Positions 1 to 6,462 of a DNA stretch of 25,832 nt are shown here, piece by piece. The notes below the pieces were generated by a model that saw only the letters and a program-made list of their open reading frames with translations, was not told the origin of the DNA and ran no database searches. The DNA lies in assembly GCA_937923945.1 (NCBI GenBank), contig CALDWC010000030.1, forward strand, positions 1 through 25,832, written 5' to 3'. How positions within the stretch are numbered: the first letter of the stretch is position 1; the number at the start of each line of letters is the position of its first letter. A program made the translations under genes and the position numbers. This DNA comes from an uncultured Treponema sp. GTDB lineage: Bacteria > Spirochaetota > Spirochaetia > Treponematales > Treponemataceae.

Positions 1-249
1 GAATTTTAAGGAACATTTGCGAAACAATAGATTTTAAAGGTGGGCACTGAAAAGTAGTCTCTAAAAACATCAGTTTTTAGAGACTTTCCTTAGTCTATTG
101 CGAGTTTTGAAAAATTCATATAATTGTACGTAAAATTTTTCAAAACTCGACGGGCATCTCTAAAAATCTAATCAAGTTTTTAGAGATGCCCTCAATTCTC
201 GATTGAATTAATCAGTGCCTCCTTATAGGATGGGGCTTTTTATCGATAA
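1..249. repeat. Composite palindromic repeat, family A, with three nested hairpins
   Basis: This gene-free stretch follows the end of the minus-strand parC-udg unit. Read on the minus strand it starts with a family A arm (TAAGGAGGCACTGATTAATTC, about 206-228) and ends with the family A tail (about 1-52, containing ACCTTTAAAATCTATTG). Between the arms sit three perfect hairpins: 56-68/73-85 (13 bp, loop 4), 101-116/134-149 (16 bp) and 152-166/177-191 (15 bp). Other family A copies lie at 8308, 11549 and, as half copies, at 5550 and 13306. The hairpins could end transcription of the unit to the right, but none is followed by a clean U run. No coding potential was seen. Confidence 0.7.
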
Positions 250-1155
250 TTAAAGTTGTTCCGTTTCCGCGATGCGGTTACGGAAGCGTTTTAAGTCTTC
301 CCATGCGGGGCGTTTTAATGCTTCATTACGGAGCAAAGCACTCGGATGATACGTACACAGCGCCGGAATACCGGAAACGGTAAAAAATTTCCCGTGGAGG
401 CGATTGATACCCTCACTCGTATCCAGCAGTGCATGACAGGCAGTCCGCCCCATCAAAAGAATATACGCCGGCTGTAAAATTTCTATTTGTTTGTGCAAAT
501 AAGGAATGCAGGCGGCGATTTCATCGGGAGCAGGCTCTCGATTATTCGGCGGACGGCATTTTACTACATTGCAAATGTAGCAGTTCGTGTTTCGGGAAAG
601 CCCGATAGCGGAAAGCATTTTGTCTAAAAGCTGTCCCGCCCGCCCGACAAAGGGTCGCCCGGTTACATCTTCGTCGTGTCCCGGACCTTCACCGATTACC
701 ATAACGAGCGGGCGGGCGGGGACTTCGGTCGGTGCCTGCGATGCAAGTACACCGCATCCTTCGCCAAATACCGGTTTTGTACGGGCGCGGTGTAAAGCAC
801 AGCGGGTGCAGTTACTCACATCGTACGCAACTTGTGAAAGTGTCCAGCGCTCATTATCGCTGAGCGACGGGCGCTTTATCACCGTTTCCGCAGGCTGCGC
901 CGTCGCATTCGGTACTGCCGCTTCCGCAGGGCTTCGATACGCTTGTACCGTTTTTGCCGAAACGCTTTCACTGGCAGTGTGGCTTGCAGTCGGTATAAAG
1001 GAAGAAAGTTTTGATACACGTAAGGCGTTAGCCTCGGTAGTCGCTTCTGTGAATGAAAACGGTTTGGCATTCGGATCTCGAAAACCGGTCAGCTGCTCGC
1101 CGACTTTACACGCAAAATCGTAGATTGCTTTTCGTACTTCGTTATTCAGTTCCAT
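250..1155 (-). CDS. Uracil-DNA glycosylase, family 4 (Fe-S type)
   Basis: This enzyme removes uracil from DNA, giving an abasic site for base excision repair. The catalytic domain covers roughly residues 110-295. It has the four-cysteine [4Fe-4S] pattern: C116 and C119 in CTRC, then C200 and C216 with 15 residues between them. It also has the GEGPGHDED active-site loop (155-163), PFVGRAGQLLDKML, NVVKCRPPNNREP and the HPSALLRN motif (270-277). The first ~105 residues form a low-complexity Ala/Ser/Thr/Pro-rich extension, so the protein (301 aa) is longer than the usual ~200-230 aa. The ATG lies inside the last codons of parC (14 bp overlap) and has only an A-rich weak ribosome site, so translation is probably coupled. 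A later start within the extension cannot be excluded. Confidence 0.9.
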   Translation of the reverse strand: MELNNEVRKAIYDFACKVGEQLTGFRDPNAKPFSFTEATTEANALRVSKLSSFIPTASHTASESVSAKTVQAYRSPAEAAVPNATAQPAETVIKRPSLSDNERWTLSQVAYDVSNCTRCALHRARTKPVFGEGCGVLASQAPTEVPARPLVMVIGEGPGHDEDVTGRPFVGRAGQLLDKMLSAIGLSRNTNCYICNVVKCRPPNNREPAPDEIAACIPYLHKQIEILQPAYILLMGRTACHALLDTSEGINRLHGKFFTVSGIPALCTYHPSALLRNEALKRPAWEDLKRFRNRIAETEQL

Positions 1156-3292
1156 CTTTTTTATCCGTTTTATCCGCTTTTTTTTCAGCAGCTTTTGCCC
1201 GTAAACCCCGTTTTGCAGGGGCTTTCGCGGACGCTTTTTTCACCGCCGGTTTTTCTTCAGGTTTCGGAGCAGCCGATTTTGTTTTTGCCGAAGCAGCTTG
1301 CTTCGCAGGCGGTTTTGTATCCGGCGTTTTCTTGGCGGGTGTTCTCTTCACCGTCTCTTTTTTCGCCGGCTGTTCCGGCAAATTCGGCTGCTGTTCGGCA
1401 CTCAGCGCAATACGGGATGCAAGTTTTACGCCATTGGCACGTAAGCCTTTTTCGGCATAATCGGAAGCCTTGAAAACTTTTTCGGTGAGTTTTACGCGCG
1501 GCTTCGGCTCAAACTGCACCGAAAAGCTGAATTTTGGTTTACTGCTGATAAGAAGAGCTTCGTTCCCGTCCGGCACAAAAAGATAGTCCGTGTTTAAAAT
1601 ATACGCTTCAATGCGACTCCGCTTGATGTACGGAAAACCGGTTGCGCTGTCTTTGTAAACCGCGGTAAAAAGGACTTTCGACACATTTTCTTTGCCGCCG
1701 AGCATGCACTCGACCATGCCGACATCCACAAAAAGACGTTCCGGCACATCCACAACCGTATAAATACCACTTTTCCGCATAATAAAAATGCGGTCAAAGG
1801 GACTCACTTTAAAAAGTTCCGTGCCGCTGCTGACTCCCGTTCCGAGGTAGCCGGTTTTTTCATCGTACCGCAACGAAAGGTTCCGGTCAACGGCCTCTTT
1901 GACGTTCACTTTCGTAAACGACGTGATTTCGGTTTTCCGCTTCGTTTTTTCCGGTTCGACTTTTGATAAAATCGTATCGAGAACGGTCAAGGCATAGCCG
2001 GTTAAATTTTTTAAAAGCTTATTGATTTCTTTAATCCGGTTTTTTATTTGCTGCACTTCTTCGCGATTTTTATTAATATCATACAACGAAATGCGGCGAA
2101 TCGGTATTTTCAGTAAATGGTCAATATCTTCATCGGTTATATCACGCAGAAGTTCCGCCTGAAAGGGAATAAAGCCTTTGCGTACCGCGTCGGTTACCGC
2201 GTTGGCGGTTTTCATCGTTTCAATTTTTTTGTAAATGCGTTCTTCGATAAAAATACGCTCCAAAGTACGTAAGTGCAATTTTTCGTTGAGCGTTTTTTTT
2301 TCGTATTCAAGCTCATCTTTTAAAAGTTTCAAAAGCTGCTTTGCATGATTTTGAATCACCTGCGTAACGGTCATTTGTTCGGGAAGCGTTTCGTTTATCA
2401 CCAAAAGATTACAGGAAATGGATTGCTCGCATTCGGTAAACGCATACAACGAATCGACGACATCTTTTGCATACACACCGCGCGGCAAGCGCAATTCGAT
2501 TTCAACTTTATCGGCGGTGTAGTCGCTGATTTCCGCTATTTTTACTTTACCCGCTTTTGCCGCCGCATCAATGGAATTAATGATACTTTCCGTGGTACTT
2601 CCGTACGGTAAATCGGTGATCACGATTTTTTTTTCGTCGGAAGTATCCAGCTTTGCCCGCACCAGCACTTTTCCCAAACCGTCGGCGTATTCGGATACAT
2701 CAATTTGTCCGCCCGTTTCAAAGTCGGGAAAAAGCTGAAATTTTTTACCGGCAATGCAGGCTTTTTCCGCTTCAATTACTTCGCGGATATTGTGCGGTAA
2801 AATCTTTGTTGACATACCGACCGCAATACCTTCTGCTCCCATAATTAAAACAACGGGAATTTTCGCGCGAAATGCAACCGGCTCTTTGCTGCGTCCGTCA
2901 TACGACGGCACATATTCGGTGATATTCGGGTTATAAAAAATTTCGCGGGCGAACGGCGTAATCCGACATTCGATATAACGGGGCGCGGAAGCGCCGTCAC
3001 CGGTGAACAAATTTCCGAAATTACCCTGCCGCTCAATAAAAAACTCTTTGTTGGCGAGTACCACGAGGGCGTTTCCGATAGATGCATCACCGTGCGGATG
3101 GTACTGCATACAGCGACCGACTACGTTCGCAACTTTGTGAAATTTACCGTCATCAATTTCAAACAGCGTGTGCAAAATCCGCCGCTGCACGGGCTTTAAT
3201 CCGTCTTCCAAGCTCGGAATGGCACGGTCTTTGATCACATAACTTGCATACTCTAAAAAATTATCTTTAAATAGGCTTTCAACGTAGTCCAT
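1142..3292 (-). CDS. parC: DNA topoisomerase IV subunit A / GyrA-like (ParC)
   Basis: Type IIA topoisomerase DNA-cleavage subunit, which works with a ParE/GyrB-type ATPase not present in this window. The ATG giving MDYVESLF (716 aa) is chosen because upstream codons would overlap the -35 box of a good promoter at 3348-3376. Seen: KPVQRRIL, HPHGD (65-69), QGNFG, and the catalytic tyrosine Y106 in APRYIECR, followed by the tower/coiled-coil region. The C-terminal domain is short, lacks the GyrA QRRGGKG box and ends in a Lys/Ala/Pro-rich tail (about 625-716), which favours ParC over GyrA. The quinolone-determining positions are Ala70 and Asn74, where sensitive enzymes have Ser and Asp/Glu. It overlaps the downstream glycosylase gene by 14 bp. 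Family assignment is firm; ParC versus GyrA is less so. Confidence 0.85.
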   Translation of the reverse strand: MDYVESLFKDNFLEYASYVIKDRAIPSLEDGLKPVQRRILHTLFEIDDGKFHKVANVVGRCMQYHPHGDASIGNALVVLANKEFFIERQGNFGNLFTGDGASAPRYIECRITPFAREIFYNPNITEYVPSYDGRSKEPVAFRAKIPVVLIMGAEGIAVGMSTKILPHNIREVIEAEKACIAGKKFQLFPDFETGGQIDVSEYADGLGKVLVRAKLDTSDEKKIVITDLPYGSTTESIINSIDAAAKAGKVKIAEISDYTADKVEIELRLPRGVYAKDVVDSLYAFTECEQSISCNLLVINETLPEQMTVTQVIQNHAKQLLKLLKDELEYEKKTLNEKLHLRTLERIFIEERIYKKIETMKTANAVTDAVRKGFIPFQAELLRDITDEDIDHLLKIPIRRISLYDINKNREEVQQIKNRIKEINKLLKNLTGYALTVLDTILSKVEPEKTKRKTEITSFTKVNVKEAVDRNLSLRYDEKTGYLGTGVSSGTELFKVSPFDRIFIMRKSGIYTVVDVPERLFVDVGMVECMLGGKENVSKVLFTAVYKDSATGFPYIKRSRIEAYILNTDYLFVPDGNEALLISSKPKFSFSVQFEPKPRVKLTEKVFKASDYAEKGLRANGVKLASRIALSAEQQPNLPEQPAKKETVKRTPAKKTPDTKPPAKQAASAKTKSAAPKPEEKPAVKKASAKAPAKRGLRAKAAEKKADKTDKKDGTE

Positions 3293-3347
3293 ATTTTCCC
3301 AAACACCCACTATTCGGAAGTTCTCCGACAACAAAATACGTTCGGGT

Positions 3348-3376
3348 ATTATAATAGAAAGGAAGCAAAAAATCAA
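3348..3376 (-). promoter_or_regulatory. Promoter of parC-udg
   Basis: On the minus strand TTGATT (3371-3376) is followed by a 17-bp spacer and a perfect TATAAT (3348-3353). Transcription should start near 3341, about 50 nt before the ATG at 3292. This supports the shorter ParC start. Confidence 0.7.
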
Positions 3377-3558
3377 GCGGACGTATTTTTATCTCACGTT
3401 AAATCTTTTTTTCTCCCACACGGGCAATGCATTTTACAACTTACTAATTTTTTTGAAAACTCTTTCGCCTCGATTCAAATCGCTGTTCCGCTTATCGCCG
3501 TTTTTCGTGCAAAATTTTGTCAATATTTTTTTGTTATAAAATTATTGATAAAAGGGAT

Positions 3559-3586
3559 TTAACAAAAGAGCGCTTTTTGATATAAT
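3559..3586 (+). promoter_or_regulatory. Orphan plus-strand promoter
   Basis: TTAACA (3559-3564), a 16-bp spacer and TATAAT (3581-3586) predict a start near 3593. No plus-strand gene follows. Instead the transcript would run into the folded element at 3610-3711 and then antisense to the DUF3343 gene. Confidence 0.6.
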
Positions 3587-3592
3587 AAAAAG

Positions 3593-3711
3593 TATTTTCA
3601 ATTAAAGAAGGCTTTACCCGTTGTAAGAGAGACGAGGTGAGAGAGATTGTTCTGTTGAGAACAGCAATTTTGAAACATTCAAAATTGGGGCTTTCTTGCA
3701 CGGGCAAAGCC
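3593..3711 (+). ncRNA. Candidate structured small RNA (three-way junction)
   Basis: The stretch folds into a closing helix P1 of about 20 pairs (3610-3631 with 3691-3711; one A-C mismatch, one bulge and G-U wobbles) enclosing two hairpins. These are P2 (3648-3653/3658-3663, loop GTTG) and P3 (3665-3674/3678-3687, a perfect 10 bp with a 3-nt loop). A near-consensus plus-strand promoter lies just upstream. It lacks the sequence signatures I know for SRP RNA, RNase P, tmRNA or tRNA, and no clear terminator follows on either strand. It could also be a 3'-end structure of the minus-strand selenium-type operon, or a palindromic mobile repeat. The strand is set by the promoter only. Confidence 0.4.
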
Positions 3712-3719
3712 AAGTTGTA

Positions 3720-3953
3720 TTATACTTTTAAAAATTCTTCATCACCGGCACACTCATAGGCTTCGTTGTAAACGAACTTTGAAAGTTCGGAAGGATCGGA
3801 AAAACGTACGGAAAGAGCGGTGCCGCAACTTGAACTTATTTTGCGTGGAACGGCAACCAACGTTGCGTTTTCCGCTTTCGGCATTTTTTGTGCCGCTTTA
3901 AAAGCTTGAAGCGCTTCAAAATGGGTGTGAAAGGTGAGAAGATATGTTTTCAT
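3720..3953 (-). CDS. DUF3343 protein, putative Se/S carrier
   Basis: A 77-aa protein with the DUF3343 (PF11823) signature: a short N-terminal beta strand, a helix, then PRKISSSCGTAL with conserved Cys43. A second cysteine, C68, lies near the C-terminus. The family is annotated as a putative selenium/sulfur carrier and often sits with YedE and a TusA/SirA-like protein, as here. It is the last gene of the yedE-tusA-DUF3343 operon and starts 5 bp after the TusA-like stop with almost no Shine-Dalgarno sequence, so translational coupling is likely. It may carry persulfide or selenide on Cys43; this is inferred from family and context, not shown by the sequence. Confidence 0.85.
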   Translation of the reverse strand: MKTYLLTFHTHFEALQAFKAAQKMPKAENATLVAVPRKISSSCGTALSVRFSDPSELSKFVYNEAYECAGDEEFLKV

Positions 3954-3958
3954 AGCGG

Positions 3959-4162
3959 TTACTTTGATACCGCCAGTTTGTAATCTTCGCCGTTTTGTTC
4001 AACGGTTACTTTTGCACCCTGAGACTCCGCAAAGCGGCGGACATTTTCTTTTGCAACTTCCGTGTTAACCAATATTTCAAACGGGGTACCGCCTGCCAAT
4101 GCTTTTTTCGCTTTTACCACCGGAGCGGGACACGCTAAACCGCGCGCATCAATTGTTTCCAT
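3959..4162 (-). CDS. TusA/SirA-like sulfur (selenium) carrier, YedF N-terminal type
   Basis: A 67-aa single-domain TusA-fold protein. It begins with the family motif DARGLACPAPVVKAKKAL, in which Cys11 is the carrier cysteine and the CPxP element caps the first helix. YedF proteins often fuse this domain to a DsrE-like domain; here it stands alone. The ribosome site AAGGAG lies in the last codons of yedE, 9 nt before the ATG. The genes are separated by only 5 bp on each side. Given YedE upstream and DUF3343 downstream, the cargo may be selenium rather than tRNA thiolation sulfur, but the sequence cannot separate the two. Confidence 0.88.
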   Translation of the reverse strand: METIDARGLACPAPVVKAKKALAGGTPFEILVNTEVAKENVRRFAESQGAKVTVEQNGEDYKLAVSK

Positions 4163-4167
4163 AATTC

Positions 4168-5223
4168 CTAGCTCCTTGTGTTTTTGTAAATTGACGCAAA
4201 CGTAATGACTGCCGCAACGGCAAGTCCGATTACTACGGCGATCATTCCTGCCGGTGTCGGACCTTTCGGTGAAGAGGCAAGACCGAAGTTATGCGCAAAC
4301 GCCGCTCCTGCAATCAAACCGGCTACGGTGAGTGCCGAATCGCTGTTGCCTTCCGCCGATAAAATCAACTGGCGAAGCGGGCAGCCGCCGAGGAGAACGC
4401 TCGCCCAGCCGACTAATACCATACCCAAAGCGTTCCAAAGTCCGTCCGTATGCGCAACCGGCTGACCGGCAAAACCGAATTTGAACTGTTTAAGAATAAG
4501 AGAGCCGATAATCACCGTTACAAGAATCGCGATTGCACCGTACAAAAGGTGAAAATCTTTCAACAAAAATGCGTCACGGATGCCGCCAACCGTACAAAAT
4601 CGGCTCCGTTGTGCCAAAGCTCCGACAATTAAGCCTGCGGCAAGTGCAAGTAACAGCGGTGCATGCTTTGAACCGGGACCTTTTTCCGAAAAAGCTAACA
4701 CGCCGGGAACGGCAACAAGCAAAATTAAAAACGCAACCGTTACGGCAATCGGAAGAAAACTTTCCGTTTTTGACTGACTGTAATTTCTTTCAAAAGAAAA
4801 GCCTTTGTTTAGGGCAAAAACTCCGACTAAAATACCGGCGATAAAACCGATTAAGCCGAAAATTGCGTTTATGTCTCCCGCACCCAATCGTAGCAACATA
4901 CGTAAAGGGCAGCCGAGAAACATTAAAGCGCCGATCATCACAAAAAAACCCAACGTGAAACGCGCAAATACGGCGGAACCGCCTACGGGTTTGAACTCTT
5001 TTGAAATGAGCGCCATTACAAAAGCGCCTAAAATTAAGCCTAAAATCTCGGGACGCATGTACTGAACCGTACCTGCAGAGTGGAGCTTCAACGCTCCCGC
5101 TATATCACGTAAAAAACACGCGATACAAAAGCCCATATTTCCGGGATTTCCGAACGCAACAAGCATAAGAGCCGCAATACCGATTACGATACCTGTTGCC
5201 ACAATCATGAAATGTTTTTTCAT
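4168..5223 (-). CDS. yedE: YedE-type membrane transporter, likely selenium/sulfur compound uptake
   Basis: A 351-aa integral membrane protein of the YeeE/YedE family (PF04143) with about nine hydrophobic segments arranged as two related halves. YedE-type signatures are FGNPGNMGFCIACFLRDIAG (C33, C36), QYMRPEILG, FLGCPLRMLLRLGAGDINA (C105), RSRFCTVGGIRD (C210) and LGGCPLRQLILS (C281). The GCPLR motif occurs once in each half, as expected for a thiol-relay channel like the YeeE thiosulfate transporter. YedE is a proposed selenium transporter in comparative genomics of selenium-using bacteria. A good ribosome site (AAGGGGTG) precedes the ATG. It is the first gene of a three-gene operon with its own promoter (5373-5401) and structured leader. 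Confidence 0.88.
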   Translation of the reverse strand: MKKHFMIVATGIVIGIAALMLVAFGNPGNMGFCIACFLRDIAGALKLHSAGTVQYMRPEILGLILGAFVMALISKEFKPVGGSAVFARFTLGFFVMIGALMFLGCPLRMLLRLGAGDINAIFGLIGFIAGILVGVFALNKGFSFERNYSQSKTESFLPIAVTVAFLILLVAVPGVLAFSEKGPGSKHAPLLLALAAGLIVGALAQRSRFCTVGGIRDAFLLKDFHLLYGAIAILVTVIIGSLILKQFKFGFAGQPVAHTDGLWNALGMVLVGWASVLLGGCPLRQLILSAEGNSDSALTVAGLIAGAAFAHNFGLASSPKGPTPAGMIAVVIGLAVAAVITFASIYKNTRS

Positions 5224-5366
5224 AAAACACCCCTTGTAAAAATTTTCGCGAGGGATGTGATACTCCGTTTTTACTTGAAGAATCTTTTCCCTCGTCGTGT
5301 GCGAAGAATTAAAATTAATTCAAAAGTAAAAACTCATTTTTTCATAAAAGCCTTCCAAAACAAAGT
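5224..5366 (-). promoter_or_regulatory. Structured 5' leader of the yedE operon with a UGA-terminated mini-ORF
   Basis: About 140 nt lie between the predicted transcription start and the yedE ATG. Just after the start is GGAAGG (5351-5356), then 5 nt later ATG AAA AAA TGA (5345 down to 5334), a three-codon ORF. The frame stays open past the UGA for 20 more codons to TAA at 5271-5273. Directly after the UGA starts a hairpin arm, GTTTTTACTT plus GAA (5319-5333), which pairs with TTCAAGTAAAAAC (5267-5279). CGAGGGA (5288-5294) in the loop can also pair with TCCCTCG (5249-5255) just before the yedE ribosome site. Such a layout suits ribosome-dependent control. This is inference from pairing and position only. 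Confidence 0.5.
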
Positions 5367-5372
5367 AAAATA

Positions 5373-5401
5373 ATTCTATACAGTTTTTGAAAAAATGTCA
5401 A
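5373..5401 (-). promoter_or_regulatory. Promoter of the yedE-tusA-DUF3343 operon
   Basis: On the minus strand a perfect TTGACA (5396-5401), a 17-bp spacer and TAGAAT (5373-5378). The start is predicted near 5366. Confidence 0.75.
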
Positions 5402-5469
5402 GAGAAAAATGTATCGGTTATTTGATTTTGTATTTTAAAATAAAACTCGGAAGTTTCAATAAAAATAGA

Positions 5470-5572
5470 GAAAATTAATTAACGGCACCGCGAGGGGATG
5501 TCGTCGCAAAGTTCCATCCCCTTACCTGAGGAAACGCTGATTAATTTTCGATTGAATTAATCAGTGCCGCCC
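5470..5572. repeat. Chimeric palindromic repeat (family A arm joined to family B arm)
   Basis: GGAAACGCTGATTAATTTTC (from 5530) is a family B arm. It faces the family A arm GAATTAATCAGTGCCGCC (to 5572), and the two arms share the ATTAAT core. To the left, GAAAATTAAT (5470-5479) is the inverse of 5540-5549 and encloses another hairpin, AGGGGATG/CATCCCCT (5493-5500/5515-5522). The element lies between the end of adk and the upstream region of yedE. The remainder of the 5402-5605 gap is A/T-rich without other recognisable features. Confidence 0.6.
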
Positions 5573-5605
5573 TTTAGCATTTAGAGGTGCTAGGCTGATG
5601 ACCGC

Positions 5606-6235
5606 TTATCGCGGGAAATGTTTTTTGAAGTTTTCTAAAATGGACGCGGAAGCGGGGCGCGCGTCAATGTCCAAAATAGTATTTTTGTCGCGGTAAAATC
5701 CGATAACCGGAGCGGTTTGACTGCGGTATGCTTCCAAGCGTTTTTTAATACTTTCCGGTTTGTCATCATCGCGGATAATGAGTTCGCCGCCGCAAGCATC
5801 GCAAATGCTGTCTTTTTTCGGCTTTATCGTAATTACGTTAAATACTTTGCCGCATTTTGAACAGGTGCGGCGGCTTGAAAGGCGGGCAACGACTTCATCG
5901 TCGGAAATATCGAAGTTAATTGCTTTATCGATCGTAATAATTTTTTCAAGCGCTTCAGCTTGCGGAATAGTGCGCGGAAAACCGTCCAAAATAAACCCGT
6001 TTTTGCAATCAGCCGCTTTGAGGCGTTCGGCAACAAGGGCGGTGGTAATGTCATCGCTGACCAATGCCCCCGAGTCGATAATCGATTTTACTTTGATGCC
6101 GAGCTCCGTTTTATCTTTAATTGCTTGACGGAAAATATCACCGGTTGAAATATGCGGGATGTTATAAAGCTTTGCAACTTCAAACGCAAGTGTTCCTTTG
6201 CCTGCTCCGGGCGGACCTAAAAAAACTAAGTTCAT
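5606..6235 (-). CDS. adk: Adenylate kinase, zinc-LID type
   Basis: Cytosolic enzyme converting ATP + AMP to two ADP. The 209-aa protein starts with the P-loop GPPGAGKGT (7-15), followed by HISTGDIFR in the AMP site and LDGFPRTIPQAEAL (83-96). A LID domain with four cysteines (C125, C128, C145, C148) has a CxxC-x16-CxxC spacing expected to bind zinc, as in many Gram-positive and spirochaete enzymes. Length fits the long-form family. Ribosome site AAGAGG lies 6 nt before the ATG, behind a clear promoter at 6274-6302. It is monocistronic here, with repeat DNA downstream. Confidence 0.97.
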   Translation of the reverse strand: MNLVFLGPPGAGKGTLAFEVAKLYNIPHISTGDIFRQAIKDKTELGIKVKSIIDSGALVSDDITTALVAERLKAADCKNGFILDGFPRTIPQAEALEKIITIDKAINFDISDDEVVARLSSRRTCSKCGKVFNVITIKPKKDSICDACGGELIIRDDDKPESIKKRLEAYRSQTAPVIGFYRDKNTILDIDARPASASILENFKKHFPR

Positions 6236-6273
6236 AAAAACCTCTTAAAATAAATAATTTTATTGTATTGATT

Positions 6274-6302
6274 ATCATATACCCTTTTCCTTTTTTTTGC
6301 AA
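6274..6302 (-). promoter_or_regulatory. Promoter of adk
   Basis: Minus strand TTGCAA (6297-6302), 17-bp A-rich spacer, TATGAT (6274-6279). The start is predicted near 6267, giving a ~30-nt leader that includes the AAGAGG ribosome site. Confidence 0.6.
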
Positions 6303-6405
6303 GCATGAGTTTTCTTTATAATATAGTAGAAGTTGAACATCGGTTTTACCTATCTAATTTTTGTTCACGAGTCGATATTTTTAGATAAAAATTTATTTTG
6401 CACTC

Positions 6406-6434
6406 TTGAAAATTTTTTTGATACATGCTAGATT
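6406..6434 (+). promoter_or_regulatory. Promoter of the lipoprotein-LysM operon
   Basis: TTGAAA (6406-6411), a 17-bp spacer and TAGATT (6429-6434). The start is predicted near 6441, upstream of the GGGGGA ribosome site. This argues against the longer upstream in-frame start, which would overlap the promoter. Confidence 0.55.
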
Positions 6435-6462
6435 TTCACAAATTCATGAATGGGGGATTTTA

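Noticed and set aside
587..1123. 178-aa plus-strand ORF opposite the uracil glycosylase gene
   Set aside because: Antisense to a gene with clear Fe-S and active-site motifs; no promoter or ribosome site and no recognisable domain.
3293..3376. 28-residue N-terminal extension of ParC
   Set aside because: Its first codons lie on the -35 box, and the extra residues are unlike the family.
3593..3711. tRNA-Sec, SRP RNA or CRISPR-related RNA
   Set aside because: No acceptor CCA, T-loop, SRP GGAA-loop sequence or CRISPR repeats; only the fold and promoter support an RNA.
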